The position numbers and the translations under genes were made by a program. Below the pieces are notes generated by a model. That model saw only the letters and a program-made list of their open reading frames with translations, had not been told where the DNA came from and searched no databases. From the IMG/VR virus record IMGVR_UViG_3300042398_001228, positions 1 through 46,216 of that record: a DNA stretch of 46,216 nucleotides; one strand, given 5' to 3'. This document shows, piece by piece, positions 24,328-31,623 of this stretch (position 1 is the first letter of the stretch; every line of letters starts with the position of its first letter). Source of the DNA: a virus.

Positions 24328-25118
24328 AGTCCATTTATTTCTCTAAACATTTCAACATTCCAATCTACAAGACCTTCACTGATTCGGTTAATATCCATAT
24401 CTTGATAGTTATTCATGTTAGCGATTGGTTTTTTATGTAATCCCATTTTTGTATATGGCATTTCTCCAATTGCAGCCATAATTGGATTTGAAGTATCAAT
24501 TGACTCTATACATTCAATATTTTTATACATTCCAAATTCAATAGGAGAGGCGGTTCCAAGCAAATGTACGCGATCAAATTTTGATAAAACTTTTTGTTCA
24601 TATAAAGAAGAAATCATAACAAATCGCCCAATAGCTTTACCTAAATCTTTATTTGGATGTGGACATAAATCGTTATAATAGGAAGCACCATATGAATATG
24701 CTATTTTCTTATAACCTAAATCTTTATATGCTACCGTACAAAGTATAGCTTCATGCATTGATTTTGCTTGCACCACAGCTACTTTCATTACTCCTTCAGG
24801 TAATTCTACAGTTGCCCATTGTTTTGCATTTCTAACTGAAGTATTTTTATCTTCCCAAACATCAGGTATAATAAACTCATTTGGTTTAATTTCATTTACC
24901 CAATGTAATAAACGTTCTGTATTATATGCTTCTCCAAGTTCATGGAGTGAATTATCCATTACAATATAGCGTCCCATTTCTTTTGATTTGTAGAAGAAAT
25001 TACGATATTCTTCATTTTCATCCATTAAATGAGGTAAACAATAATCGTAGTCATTGAAAGCTCTACTTTGTTCTAAGAGGCAAAATGGTACCTCGTGTGA
25101 TATTTTAATTTTTTTCAT
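24324..25118 (-). CDS. dpdA: DpdA-like 7-deazaguanine DNA transglycosylase
   Basis: 264 residues. The features are those of phage DpdA-type proteins, relatives of tRNA-guanine transglycosylase: YIVMDNSLHELG, EFIIPDVWED, VVQAKSMHEAI, a barrel-type VHLLGTASPIEFGM, and SIDTSNPIM, which should supply the nucleophilic aspartate. DpdA exchanges guanine in DNA for a 7-deazaguanine base. It is encoded directly upstream of the QueC-QueD-QueE operon, and FolE is also present, so the phage probably modifies its own DNA against host nucleases. Length fits the short phage DpdA forms. The identity of the inserted base is not visible. Confidence 0.75.
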   Translation of the reverse strand: MKKIKISHEVPFCLLEQSRAFNDYDYCLPHLMDENEEYRNFFYKSKEMGRYIVMDNSLHELGEAYNTERLLHWVNEIKPNEFIIPDVWEDKNTSVRNAKQWATVELPEGVMKVAVVQAKSMHEAILCTVAYKDLGYKKIAYSYGASYYNDLCPHPNKDLGKAIGRFVMISSLYEQKVLSKFDRVHLLGTASPIEFGMYKNIECIESIDTSNPIMAAIGEMPYTKMGLHKKPIANMNNYQDMDINRISEGLVDWNVEMFREINGL

Positions 25119-25390
25119 ACTATACGTTTTATAGTTATTGTATTCGTTCCTTCTATTTTAATTTGCTCTGAAAGTTGTTTTTGGTATTCAAGAATAAATT
25201 GTCTTTTGATATCTAAAGCTAATTCATATCCTCTGCCATCATCCATTATGCTTATAGTTTTGCCCTCTTTTAATGAATCAACACCTCGTTTTACATTTTT
25301 TTCATATTGGTCTTGTTTCCAATTATCTTCAAACATTGGTTCAGGCATAGAAGATTTTAGTTTTTCTCTTTTAAAAATATTAAATTTCAT
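25115..25390 (-). CDS. Unknown small protein upstream of DpdA-like gene
   Basis: 91 residues, overlapping the DpdA-like start by 4 bases (ATGA). The N-terminus is basic (MKFNIFKREKLKSSM) and the rest is helical with charged residues (EKNVKRGVDSLKEGKTIS). No family is recognised. Translational coupling suggests, but does not prove, a role with DpdA. Confidence 0.5.
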   Translation of the reverse strand: MKFNIFKREKLKSSMPEPMFEDNWKQDQYEKNVKRGVDSLKEGKTISIMDDGRGYELALDIKRQFILEYQKQLSEQIKIEGTNTITIKRIV

Positions 25391-25394
25391 CTTA

Positions 25395-25643
25395 TTAATT
25401 TAATGCAAACATACGATCTTCTTCTTTAACTCCCAAATCATCTAGTACTGCAAATCTTTTTGAGTTGTACCCTACCCAGTGTACTCCCCATTTTGTAGTA
25501 CCTTCATTTACAGCCCCTTTTAAGATAAAAGCTCGTTGTTCATACCCGTTGATATATTCATATTCAACTTCATATATTTGTCCTTCAACAACATTTGCTC
25601 CTAAAGGCAACTCTTTATCATTTATGCAAAATACTGTTTTCAT
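25395..25643 (-). CDS. Unknown small beta-rich protein
   Basis: 82 residues: MKTVFCINDKELPLGANVVE, then EGQIYEVEYEYINGYEQRAF, a barrel-like run of short strands with turns, ending GVKEEDRMFALN. It resembles SH3-like or small ligand-binding folds but no family can be named. It overlaps the 47-residue upstream gene by 4 bases. Confidence 0.5.
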   Translation of the reverse strand: MKTVFCINDKELPLGANVVEGQIYEVEYEYINGYEQRAFILKGAVNEGTTKWGVHWVGYNSKRFAVLDDLGVKEEDRMFALN

Positions 25644-25783
25644 ATATTATCTCTTTTTGTAAATTTTACTCTAACTACTTCTTTAGGTGTTGAAAACCTG
25701 TTTACCTCATATATTTCATTACCTACTTTTACAGATTTATCTTTAGTATAAAATGATGTTATTTTACCACTTTTACTTTTCAT
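25640..25783 (-). CDS. Very small basic protein
   Basis: 47 residues from the ATG at 25783 (MKSKSGKITSFYTKDKSVKV) to a TGA that overlaps the next start (ATGA). It is lysine-rich (KEVVRVKFTKRDNI) and beta-rich, possibly related to its neighbour in fold. Supported by the precise overlap and by filling a gap of 155 bases; no family is recognised. Confidence 0.45.
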   Translation of the reverse strand: MKSKSGKITSFYTKDKSVKVGNEIYEVNRFSTPKEVVRVKFTKRDNI

Positions 25784-25797
25784 ATAAATGTAAGGCA

Positions 25798-26322
25798 TTA
25801 CCAATTAATTTTATGATTATAAACTTTATGAGCGTATCCATTTACACATGGTCTACCTGTGTTGTAACATCCAAACACTGTTTTCCAATCTCTATATTTG
25901 TTATATAGTTTACGAAGTACTTTCATAGATGTTCTAACATTATATTCTATATCGTTTCGTAATTGTTCACGAGAAACGTTATCATGATTATTACTTCTAG
26001 CAGTTGCTAACATAATCTGCATAGGACCTAACGCACCCGCGCTTGAACCTTGAGCATGGTTATAATTCCAATGGAACGGGCCTCTATACCCAGTTTCTGC
26101 GTTAGCTATCCCAAAAGCAAAACGTAAAGGAACATCAAATGTATCAGCGTATTGTTTTATATAATTGTACATCTGCATACAAGGTGGAGCATTACGTTGT
26201 ATTTTTTCTGGGGTGCGCACTTCTTGTTTTACCTCAGGTTCATCAGTTTGAACTGTAGTGGTAATAGCGGTGGCAGCCGATACGACTGCCACAACACCTA
26301 GTTTTATATTATTTAATATCAT
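25798..26322 (-). CDS. Membrane-anchored lytic transglycosylase-like protein (SLT/GH23)
   Basis: 174 residues. An N-terminal hydrophobic segment (LGVVAVVSAATAITTTV) acts as a signal peptide or membrane anchor. The catalytic domain has FAFGIANAETGYRG with the likely catalytic glutamate, GALGPMQIM (the SLT motif GxMQxM) and DWKTVFGCYNTGRPC. Such enzymes cleave the glycan strand of peptidoglycan and form anhydro sugars. The gene lies in an operon with a membrane protein and the DpdA-like gene. It is one of four probable peptidoglycan-active proteins in this window. Confidence 0.85.
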   Translation of the reverse strand: MILNNIKLGVVAVVSAATAITTTVQTDEPEVKQEVRTPEKIQRNAPPCMQMYNYIKQYADTFDVPLRFAFGIANAETGYRGPFHWNYNHAQGSSAGALGPMQIMLATARSNNHDNVSREQLRNDIEYNVRTSMKVLRKLYNKYRDWKTVFGCYNTGRPCVNGYAHKVYNHKINW

Positions 26323-26635
26323 TACCTTCTTGTTTAATACGGTTTACATACATACTAAAGATAGTTTTACCTATTTCATCAGAGTACACAATGTATTTTC
26401 CTGTAGTTCGTTCTATCATGATTAATTCGGAACTTTCATTTACAGCAATTGAAATTTCTTCAGGAGAAAAAGCATGCGCATAAGGATTAGTTGCAACTTC
26501 TTTTTTAATGCTTTGATTTTTTCCCATGTAGTTTCCAATTCCGAAACTTGCAGTTACTAAACCTGCTACTACTACATAATTAATTGCTCGTTTACTAACT
26601 TCAATTAATTTTTCTTTACTCACAACATTTTTCAT
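26309..26635 (-). CDS. Small membrane protein of unknown function
   Basis: 108 residues. One hydrophobic helix (AINYVVVAGLVTASFGIGNYM, residues 17-37) follows a short basic N-terminus, so the remaining 70 residues probably face the periplasm. EEISIAVNESSELIMIERTT and GKYIVYSDEIGKTIF look like a small beta-rich soluble domain. It overlaps the lytic transglycosylase gene by 14 bases, which suggests they act together in lysis or cell-wall attack. The family is unknown. Confidence 0.55.
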   Translation of the reverse strand: MKNVVSKEKLIEVSKRAINYVVVAGLVTASFGIGNYMGKNQSIKKEVATNPYAHAFSPEEISIAVNESSELIMIERTTGKYIVYSDEIGKTIFSMYVNRIKQEGNDIK

Positions 26636-26658
26636 ATAACCTATTTTTAAATTTACTT

Positions 26659-26670
26659 AAATATAAGTAA
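26659..26670 (-). promoter_or_regulatory. Class A upstream motif within an inverted repeat
   Basis: The minus strand reads TTACTTATATTT, 24 bases before the ATG at 26635. It lies in a palindrome ATTTACTTA-TATT-TAAGTAAAT, which could be a weak terminator or a dimer-binding operator over the motif. Confidence 0.4.
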
Positions 26671-26692
26671 ATATTTTTAGAAAGCCTAACCT

Positions 26693-27706
26693 TTACATAT
26701 AATTTATAGTATTATCATCTTTTTTTCTAAGATTATTTAGCTTTTCTTTTAACGGAGCAACAGCTGCTTCTATCCTACGACCTATAGCTCCAGATTTTTG
26801 TATTCTTTGAATTTCGTTTTCTACAGCTTTTATTTCTTCTGAGGTAGAAGGGGTAGGTTCTGGTGTAGATTCTTTTATTTTAGGTTCACCGTATATGTTT
26901 GTTTTAGGTTTTAGGTTGTTAAATGCCTGGTTAGTTGCGATTACTAATATGATTGCTAGAGGGTCGAATACAAATATAATTAATAGTATAAACCAATTAG
27001 CTACGTCTTTAACATCACTTCCTGTGATTTCACTTACATATTTTACAGCCCCTAGTTCATTTCCGAGTTCGGTTTCAGATTCCATATTTAAAACTTGAAC
27101 CTCTAAATTTGTTATACTATCATTTAAAGCATCTATTTTTGAGGAAATAGTGTCCCTTCTAGTTTGTGCTTCTTTTAATTGTGCCTCAAATGCTTTTCTA
27201 TTACCAGTATTAGCTTTAGTTGTAACTTGTCCTGTTTTTCTATCTACAGATTGAGTTGTTGTATTTGTAGAGAGAGCGTTTCGCAACTGGGATATGTCTT
27301 TGTCTAAAATAGATTTTTCTGTAGTTAGTTCTACTTTAATGTCTTCAAATCGTGTCTTTTTAACTTCAACATTTGCAATTTGTTTATCACTAATGTTCAT
27401 TTTAGCAATATTTTCTTGAAATCCAGTTGTTAATAAACCATAAATGCCTAGAGATGTTATAAATGATAATATAATAAGTGCTATTGTCAAATAGATTTTT
27501 AGACCAGTATATGTTTTTTTCCATTGGTCATGTAAGTAGGTTGCTATTGCTATTTTAGATACTTCTAGAAATGAACCCATTACCATAACAGGTATAGCTA
27601 CACTAGCAAATAAAATAGATAAACCTAAAACACTATAATAAGCTGCTGTTGTGGATAAACCAATAGCACAGAATAATAAAAAATAAGGTAAAAATTTTTC
27701 TTTCAT
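26693..27706 (-). CDS. Multi-spanning membrane protein with periplasmic coiled coil
   Basis: 337 residues. Three hydrophobic helices (about residues 7-50 and 70-95) precede a long coiled coil from about 115 to 220 (KKTRFEDIKVELTTEKSILD, then TGNRKAFEAQLKEAQTRRD and LNDSITNLEVQVLNMESETE). A further helix (WFILLIIFVFDPLAIILVIA) and a basic cytoplasmic tail with a second helical pair (VENEIQRIQKSGAIGRRIEA) follow. I recall very similar proteins in marine phages but no known function. The layout suggests a spanin-like or superinfection-related membrane device; neither is shown. Flanked by a terminator behind the fibre protein and a class A motif. Confidence 0.6.
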   Translation of the reverse strand: MKEKFLPYFLLFCAIGLSTTAAYYSVLGLSILFASVAIPVMVMGSFLEVSKIAIATYLHDQWKKTYTGLKIYLTIALIILSFITSLGIYGLLTTGFQENIAKMNISDKQIANVEVKKTRFEDIKVELTTEKSILDKDISQLRNALSTNTTTQSVDRKTGQVTTKANTGNRKAFEAQLKEAQTRRDTISSKIDALNDSITNLEVQVLNMESETELGNELGAVKYVSEITGSDVKDVANWFILLIIFVFDPLAIILVIATNQAFNNLKPKTNIYGEPKIKESTPEPTPSTSEEIKAVENEIQRIQKSGAIGRRIEAAVAPLKEKLNNLRKKDDNTINYM

Positions 27707-27714
27707 AATGATTT

Positions 27715-27725
27715 TAATGTAAGAA
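27715..27725 (-). promoter_or_regulatory. Class A-like upstream motif (variant)
   Basis: The minus strand reads TTCTTACATTA, 9 bases before the ATG at 27706. It has a C in the core (TTACATT instead of TTATATT) and abuts the terminator at 27725-27743. Confidence 0.3.
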
Positions 27726-27743
27726 GGCCCCTAAAAGGGGCCT
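27725..27743 (-). terminator. Rho-independent terminator
   Basis: A perfect 7-bp GC-rich stem AGGCCCC/GGGGCCT with a 5-base loop is followed on the minus strand by TCTTACATT. It ends the fibre-type gene at 27772-28242. The T-run is short, so efficiency may depend on the strong stem. Confidence 0.75.
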
Positions 27744-27771
27744 AATATTTTTATCTATTTTGAAAATAAGA

Positions 27772-28242
27772 TTATACTATTCGAATTTGGATAAAGTTTC
27801 CGTTTTTATACAACCCACCTACAGGCACTGAACCAGCAGCAGCGGCAGTATCATCAGCATATTCTCCTAAACCTGCTACATAATTTACAACATCAAAGAA
27901 AGATGCTGTTTGAGCTGTAGTTACATAAGATGCTGTTTGAGCTGTAGTTACATAAGATGCTGTTGCAGCTGTTCCTAATACACTTCCTGTTAAATTAGCA
28001 GTAATACCTGCGGTTACAGTTAAAGAACCAGTAATTGAAGCGTTTCCGTTAAGGGAACCATCCCAATCTCCTGTTACACCTGTTAAACCACTACCATCAC
28101 CTGCAAAAGCAGACGCAGTTACTGCAGTTGAAACGATTAGTGAACCTGTTATAGCGTGAGATCCTGTAAAATAACGGAAGTTATTATCCATTTCATTAAT
28201 AGTCAACGCGGATCCTTTTACTTCTCTAAGAGTTAATGCCAT
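27772..28242 (-). CDS. Tail fibre-type structural protein
   Basis: 156 residues. The N-terminus MALTLREVKGSALTINEMDN is a typical phage fibre attachment sequence (LREVKGSPLTxxELDNNF). Low-complexity serine, threonine and alanine repeats follow (GSLTVTAGITANLTGSVLG and a nine-residue tandem, YVTTAQTAS, twice). It probably forms a short trimeric fibre or collar part. It is transcribed from a class B motif and closed by a GC-rich terminator, so it is monocistronic. Confidence 0.7.
   Translation of the reverse strand: MALTLREVKGSALTINEMDNNFRYFTGSHAITGSLIVSTAVTASAFAGDGSGLTGVTGDWDGSLNGNASITGSLTVTAGITANLTGSVLGTAATASYVTTAQTASYVTTAQTASFFDVVNYVAGLGEYADDTAAAAGSVPVGGLYKNGNFIQIRIV
27901..27954 (-). repeat. 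Tandem 27-bp direct repeat
   Basis: Two exact 27-base units, followed by a partial third, encode YVTTAQTAS twice within the fibre-type protein. The exact identity suggests a recent duplication. Confidence 0.85.
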
Positions 28243-28261
28243 GATTATTTTAGTTTATTTG

Positions 28262-28277
28262 TTTTATTATACGTATT
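28262..28277 (-). promoter_or_regulatory. Class B upstream motif (putative late promoter)
   Basis: The minus strand reads AATACGTATAATAAAA, 20 bases before the fibre-type ATG at 28242. Confidence 0.45.
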
Positions 28278-28298
28278 GTGTTTTTTTGAAAGATACAC

Positions 28299-28439
28299 TT
28301 ATTTGCCTTGTCCTTTATAAAGTTTTTTATAATTCTTAGAAGACTTTAATTTTGATGTTTTTGTTTTAGCATGAATACCAGGCCTTGAAATTTTTACATC
28401 TTGTTTTGCTTTGTAGGTTTGTTCTTTAATCTTTGCCAT
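28299..28439 (-). CDS. Very basic 46-residue protein
   Basis: 46 residues from the ATG at 28439 (MAKIKEQTYKAKQDVKISRP) to TAA at 28299. More than a quarter of it is lysine, with RPGIHAKTKTSKLKSSKNYK in the middle and an ending LYKGQGK. I recall similar short proteins (RPGIHAK and SKNYKK motifs) in other phages of marine bacteria. The charge suggests nucleic acid binding, for example packaged DNA or RNA, but no function is known. It starts one base after the upstream gene's stop. Confidence 0.6.
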   Translation of the reverse strand: MAKIKEQTYKAKQDVKISRPGIHAKTKTSKLKSSKNYKKLYKGQGK

Positions 28440-28440
28440 A

Positions 28441-28812
28441 TTACATTACTTGGATATTTTTAGGGTTAACTACAAATGCTTTTACCGCTTCTACACGTTT
28501 AACATTTGTAATTATATCGTCAATTTTGTCTCTTCCAAAACCTCCATGTTTGATATATGGGTAACCATCTATCTTTAAATTTAAAATAACCCTTAAATTA
28601 TCATTATTTTGGGAGTACTCTCCGTCTACATCAACAGTTGATACAATAGTAACCCCAGTAAGAGACCTTATATCAGATAAGATCTCTTGTTGAGGGCGTT
28701 TAGTTGTATCAGTTATAAGAACACCTTTAACTTTATATTTGTCAACGTATTCTTCATTTAACCGTTTAGATAATTCCTCTCGGATTATATGTCTTAATCC
28801 TTCTAAATTCAT
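28441..28812 (-). CDS. Protein with IRE/LNE N-terminal tag, possible internal head protein
   Basis: 123 residues from the ATG at 28812 (MNLEGLRHIIREELSKRLNE). A reading from 28848 adds 12 residues that overlap the upstream gene and is rejected because the class B motif lies directly before 28812. The N-terminus is a second type of tag seen, to my recollection, on many phage proteins (LRxIIREEL-x-LNE). It ends with LNE at residues 18-20, again the (L/I)-x-E rule. The body (VLITDTTKRPQQEILSDIRS and VILNLKIDGYPYIKHG) has a ferredoxin-like strand-helix-strand pattern. A packaged role is inferred. Confidence 0.55.
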   Translation of the reverse strand: MNLEGLRHIIREELSKRLNEEYVDKYKVKGVLITDTTKRPQQEILSDIRSLTGVTIVSTVDVDGEYSQNNDNLRVILNLKIDGYPYIKHGGFGRDKIDDIITNVKRVEAVKAFVVNPKNIQVM

Positions 28813-28817
28813 TTTTG

Positions 28818-28830
28818 TTTTATTATGATT
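28818..28830 (-). promoter_or_regulatory. Class B-like upstream motif (variant)
   Basis: The minus strand reads AATCATAATAAAA, 5 bases before the ATG at 28812. It keeps ATAATAAAA but has CAT in place of TAT. Confidence 0.3.
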
Positions 28831-29635
28831 TGATATCATTTGATTCAATCAAAGTATAGGTAAATTTGTTTCCGTTTGCTGTTTTCGCTTTACGACAAAT
28901 AGCCATAAACTCTTCAAAATCTGCAGAACGTTTAAACACTTGACATCCTTCTGACCAATTTTCAACATATGTCGAGTCTGCACCAGCTTTATGTATGTTG
29001 ATACCAAATAAACCTTCTTGAATTGATTTTTCATCATATGTCATATCTTTATTTGGATCACGGAATACTTTAACTGCTTTGTTTTGTCCTAATGCTTCAT
29101 ATTTTCCAGCATGTAAACGCATGATATGTGAGTCAATATATTGCCCTTCAACCAATCGTGCAACACCAGCTTTGTTTCCGTATTGCATTACACCCTTTGT
29201 TCCAGGATCTGTTGTAGCAGGCCAACAATGGAATTTTTCTTCACCTCCAACTGTATAAGATAATGTGATATGGTCATCAAATACATTAGTTACTTTTTGT
29301 CCAGTTGATGAATTGCGGATTCCAATAATATTTAAGATGTAATCACCACCTTCAAACCATTTATATCCTTTAGTTTTTACTGCTTCTTCAACTTGTCCTT
29401 TAGTATATTTAGGAGATGCTGTTGGTTTAGCTACTGCTGGTTTAGCTTCTACAACTATTCCCATTTTAGCTAATGTTGCGGGACCGACTACACCATCTGC
29501 TGTTAAACCATTTTTAGTTTGCCATGCTTTAACTGCTTCTTCTGTTTTAGGGCCAAAATTTCCTACTTGTTCTACACCTAAAACGGCTTGAACTTTTTTA
29601 ACTAATTCGTTATTGTCTCCTTTTTTTAGTACCAT
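28823..29635 (-). CDS. Peptidoglycan-binding and L,D-transpeptidase-like protein
   Basis: 270 residues. The N-terminal 60 form a peptidoglycan-binding type 1 domain (LVKKVQAVLGVEQVGNFGPK, then VKAWQTKNGLTADGVVGPATL). An alanine-proline linker follows. The C-terminal part contains FGINIHKAGADS and VENWSEGCQVFKRS, which match the His ... S-x-G-C catalytic arrangement of L,D-transpeptidase-like (YkuD) enzymes. It may act as an endolysin, cleaving or exchanging peptide cross-links. No signal peptide is visible. It lies next to the lysozyme and holin genes. Confidence 0.75.
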   Translation of the reverse strand: MVLKKGDNNELVKKVQAVLGVEQVGNFGPKTEEAVKAWQTKNGLTADGVVGPATLAKMGIVVEAKPAVAKPTASPKYTKGQVEEAVKTKGYKWFEGGDYILNIIGIRNSSTGQKVTNVFDDHITLSYTVGGEEKFHCWPATTDPGTKGVMQYGNKAGVARLVEGQYIDSHIMRLHAGKYEALGQNKAVKVFRDPNKDMTYDEKSIQEGLFGINIHKAGADSTYVENWSEGCQVFKRSADFEEFMAICRKAKTANGNKFTYTLIESNDIKS

Positions 29636-29651
29636 AATTAACTTATTATTA

Positions 29652-30110
29652 TTATTTTTTAAAATATAATTGTGATTCTGCTTCTCTTCTTCTTACTAAA
29701 CCCTTTAAAGTTTTACCTCCAGCTTTTACCCACTTCATAAATTCTAAATGAATGGTTTCATCTTCTGGATTAGCATTTACTTTTTTAAGTAAAGTAGAAG
29801 ATTTTAAATTTGCTGGGCCTAAGTTGTATGCAAATGACACTAATGCATCAAACTGGTTCTGTGTGATAGTATCTACACAGTAGCTGTCTACATATTTTTC
29901 AAAGCTTACTAACATGTTTTGCAACAATACTGTTCCTTCTTGTTCAGTAATAGCTTTATCAACCATTGTTACTTTTTTCCCATCAGGGTAAAATGTAGCT
30001 CCGTATCCAATTGTAGGGATGCCTGCAGGGCATTTGTAAGGGGCAGATCTAAATCCTTCAAAGAATTTGATCATTTCAATTCCGGCAGTGCCTGTTTTAG
30101 TTATTTTCAT
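29652..30110 (-). CDS. Lysozyme-type endolysin (GH24)
   Basis: 152 residues, close to T4 lysozyme (164). FFEGFRSAPYKCPAGIPTIGYGAT holds the catalytic triad: glutamate, then cysteine where T4 has aspartate, then threonine before the IGYG loop. The E-C-T version is found in many phage lysozymes. LVSFAYNLG is the second family signature. It hydrolyses the peptidoglycan glycan chain. No signal sequence is visible, so it needs a holin; a holin candidate lies two bases upstream. Confidence 0.93.
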   Translation of the reverse strand: MKITKTGTAGIEMIKFFEGFRSAPYKCPAGIPTIGYGATFYPDGKKVTMVDKAITEQEGTVLLQNMLVSFEKYVDSYCVDTITQNQFDALVSFAYNLGPANLKSSTLLKKVNANPEDETIHLEFMKWVKAGGKTLKGLVRRREAESQLYFKK

Positions 30111-30112
30111 AA

Positions 30113-30397
30113 TTAACCTAATTCTTCTTCGTTAGTAGCTTCTTCTTCTTTTTTTTCTTCTACTTGTTTTTTTAATTTAAAAATTCTTCCTGCTGTTGTA
30201 ATACCAAAAGCACCTAAAGTAAGAATCATAAATCCATCAAAAATAAACTCTTTAATAATTAATTCTTTACTCCAAATACCAGTTGCTACATCAACTAGTA
30301 ATACAAATACCATTGCAAAAAACGATATCACTCCTACAAATGCTTGCTCGTTGATGTGATTATCATCCGAAATCAATTCTCTAAAAAATTTTTTCAT
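30113..30397 (-). CDS. Holin candidate
   Basis: 94 residues with two hydrophobic helices (AFVGVISFFAMVFVLLVDVA, residues 19-38, and FIFDGFMILTLGAFGITTAG, about 51-70), a short turn between them and a strongly charged C-terminus (KKQVEEKKEEEATNEEELG). This is the class II holin plan. It ends two bases before the lysozyme gene, the classical place for a holin. No sequence family is recognised, so the call rests on topology and context. Confidence 0.6.
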   Translation of the reverse strand: MKKFFRELISDDNHINEQAFVGVISFFAMVFVLLVDVATGIWSKELIIKEFIFDGFMILTLGAFGITTAGRIFKLKKQVEEKKEEEATNEEELG

Positions 30398-30405
30398 AAT
30401 GTTTC

Positions 30406-30420
30406 TTTTTATTATACATA
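30406..30420 (-). promoter_or_regulatory. Class B upstream motif (putative late promoter)
   Basis: The minus strand reads TATGTATAATAAAAA, 8 bases before the holin candidate ATG. It is preceded by TTTAA and is one of the best matches to the motif. Confidence 0.5.
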
Positions 30421-30441
30421 TTAAAGAATTTTTATAATTTG

Positions 30442-31548
30442 TTATTTTTTAGAATCCTGTGTAGCATACTTAATACCCATAATTGTACCAACTATTGAAA
30501 AAGCATTTGTTAATAATACACTAAACATATTACTCCAAGTTGATCCTATTATTTGTGTGTCTTGTCCTGTTATAATGGCCGCCCAATATAATACTGTTGT
30601 TACAACCCCAACTCCAACTATAACAGCTAATGCAACTTTAACAATGATCTTTATTAATTCACCCTGACTTTTTTTCATTATTACATCTAAATCATTCAAA
30701 GCAGCATCTTTTTCTATCTCTATTGCATTTTTAAGTTTTTCAGAGTTCTCAAGTTCTATTTGTAAATTCTTTGAAAGATCCTCTATCTTCTTCTCATTGT
30801 TTATAGCATCAGTAACATCAGTTGCAATTTTAACTACGTCAGTAATATTTCCTTTACTGTCCATTACAGGATTATAAGATGCTTGTAAGTAAACAGTAGA
30901 ACCATCTACTTTTCTTCTTTCAAATATCCCATCAAAGTATTTTCCTTTTCTTAAACTTTCCCAAAACTTAGTATACTCATCAGATTTAGAATATTCATAA
31001 CTTACAAAAACACTATGATGTTTCCCAATGACTTTATCTTTTTCATTGGCTTTATATCCCATAGTTTCTAAAAATATAGAATTTACATCTGTTATAAACC
31101 CATCAATATTGAAACTAATAAGAGCTGTACTTCTATTAATGGCATCTATTTGTTTTTTACTCTTAATAATTGCAGTAATGTCAGTAGCAACTTTCATTAT
31201 TTTAGTTATTTTACCACTTTCATCAAAAATAGGATTATAAGTTGCTTGTAAGTTAATAAGACTTCCATCCTTTCTTCTTCTTTCAAACTCACCAGTATAG
31301 TACTTTCCACTTCTTAAGATGTCCCAAAACTTTTCATATTCAAGTGATCTTGAATAATCTTCACATACAAAAATACTATGGTGTTTACCAATGATATCAT
31401 CATGATTACCTTTACCATAACCCATTGCTTCTAAAAAGATATCATTAACTCCTAATATAACGCCATTAAGGTCAAAGTAAATAAGAGCATTACTTCTATT
31501 AATAGCCTCTATCCTGCTTAATAGCTCTTCTTTTGGTAGATTTTTCAT
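30442..31548 (-). CDS. Double-PAS sensor fused to two membrane helices
   Basis: 368 residues. Two PAS-PAC units, at about 15-125 and 137-247, are clearly duplicated: both have INRS-x-ALI, the FLExMGY segment, GKHHS(I/V)FV, a (F/S)ERR(R/K) turn, LQA(T/S)YNP and (A/T)TD(I/V)T. They resemble the redox- or ligand-sensing PAS domains of chemotaxis receptors. A coiled coil (about 250-298) leads to two membrane helices (299-327 and 339-359) and a short tail. There is no kinase, cyclase or receptor output domain. Upstream of holin and endolysin genes, it may sense cell state and influence membrane disruption; this is inference. PAS fold and membrane topology are secure. Confidence 0.8.
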   Translation of the reverse strand: MKNLPKEELLSRIEAINRSNALIYFDLNGVILGVNDIFLEAMGYGKGNHDDIIGKHHSIFVCEDYSRSLEYEKFWDILRSGKYYTGEFERRRKDGSLINLQATYNPIFDESGKITKIMKVATDITAIIKSKKQIDAINRSTALISFNIDGFITDVNSIFLETMGYKANEKDKVIGKHHSVFVSYEYSKSDEYTKFWESLRKGKYFDGIFERRKVDGSTVYLQASYNPVMDSKGNITDVVKIATDVTDAINNEKKIEDLSKNLQIELENSEKLKNAIEIEKDAALNDLDVIMKKSQGELIKIIVKVALAVIVGVGVVTTVLYWAAIITGQDTQIIGSTWSNMFSVLLTNAFSIVGTIMGIKYATQDSKK

Positions 31549-31602
31549 TTTATGTAAATTAGATTTAAAAAGTTAACACAAACAATTTAAAAAACTTATT
31601 TA

Positions 31603-31616
31603 CAATTATACATATG
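31603..31616 (-). promoter_or_regulatory. Class B-like upstream motif (half)
   Basis: The minus strand reads CATATGTATAATTG, 55 bases before the PAS-protein start, with the TATGTATAAT half of class B but no AAAA. It follows 8 bases after the NrdA stop. Confidence 0.3.
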
Positions 31617-31623
31617 AAATTAC

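Noticed and set aside
28813-28848. Longer start for the LRHIIREEL protein at 28848.
   Set aside because: It overlaps the L,D-transpeptidase-like gene and places 12 unlike residues before the tag; the ATG at 28812 directly follows the class B motif.
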